The translations under genes were made by a program, and so were the position numbers. Source: Peronospora farinosa (Eukaryota > Oomycota > Peronosporomycetes > Peronosporales > Peronosporaceae). From it: 64,000 bases of DNA. The notes under the pieces were generated by a model that was not told the DNA's origin, did not search any database, and saw only the letters and a list, made by a program, of their open reading frames with translations. Each line of letters opens with the position of its first letter. Position 1 is the stretch's first letter. The stretch is taken from contig CANTFK010000838.1 in the NCBI GenBank assembly GCA_947646735.1, forward strand, positions 124,001-188,000. Direction: 5' to 3'. Shown here piece by piece: positions 63,905 through 64,000 of this stretch.

Positions 63905-64000
63905 AATGGTGCGCGTGCCCGGATCTTCGGGAGACGCGGGATTTCACCGTGAGTCCCACGAAGAAGAAAAGACAACGGTCAAGATGGACCAAGGGACGAC
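63905..64000 (+). CDS. Start of the gag-like frame of the second element (partial)
   Basis: ATG 63,905 opens MVRVPGSSGDAGFHRESHEE and stays open to the window end, closely matching the start of the gag-like frames at 47,585 and 50,941. The first two codons overlap the primer-binding site (63,906-63,924). Whether this copy has intact gag-pol cannot be seen here; it could be the autonomous partner of the tandem element. Confidence 0.6.

Overview
This is eukaryotic nuclear DNA, most likely from an oomycete of the Peronosporales (Phytophthora or a downy mildew). The case rests on short GT-AG introns (mostly 59-101 bp, donors such as GTACGT or GTATGN), very tight gene spacing with head-to-head pairs, a myosin with an N-terminal calponin-homology domain, and a sharp switch from gene-dense DNA to Gypsy/Copia-rich DNA. 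The genus is an inference; nothing in the window fixes it.

Gene-dense part (1 to about 36.3 kb): the tail of an upstream gene; a seven-exon protein of about 890 aa (weakly FANCB/FAAP100-like); a CH-domain myosin; a leucine-rich-repeat protein; an atypical E2F with two DNA-binding domains, recovered by splicing four exons; a small basic protein; a mitochondrial Obg/MTG2 GTPase; a decayed protein-kinase fragment; ribosomal protein eL6; a P1B copper ATPase; a Ser-rich protein; a 2-oxoglutarate/Fe(II) oxygenase; PRPF31; two paralogous DEAD-box helicases flanking an unknown 271-aa protein and a p24/TMED cargo receptor; and a family C69 peptidase. Most are housekeeping genes for RNA processing, translation, secretion, cell cycle and metal transport. 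They are not an operon. Four pairs share divergent promoters of only 122-287 bp.

Transition and repeat-rich part (36.3 to 64 kb): an AT-rich segment with a Copia fragment (minus strand), a 112-bp fold-back and a pogo/Tigger-like transposase remnant; about 4 kb of unrecognised decayed DNA; a Gypsy integrase remnant; then a striking young element at 45,965-54,651. That element is built LTR-internal-LTR-internal-LTR inside a single CTAG target-site duplication. Its LTRs (1.62, 1.62 and 1.98 kb) carry a 20-21 bp minisatellite and a set of hairpins with similar loops. Each internal region (about 1.74 kb) holds only a broken gag-like frame. After a decayed Copia element (minus strand, 55.7-59.0 kb) comes a second member of the same family, with an LTR of about 4.9 kb (59,005-63,904) filled by three minisatellites, including a 539-bp higher-order repeat. 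It has the same ends and the same tRNA primer-binding site.

The most novel item is this LTR family: no reverse transcriptase in the complete copies, hypervariable minisatellites inside the LTR, recurring hairpins, an ATG that overlaps the primer-binding site, and tandem LTR-sharing copies. Other highlights are the two-DBD E2F, the repeated short motif in the myosin linker, and a single-base G-run frameshift that hides an RGG tail in one helicase. No RNA genes, CRISPR arrays or RxLR/Crinkler-type effector genes were recognised.
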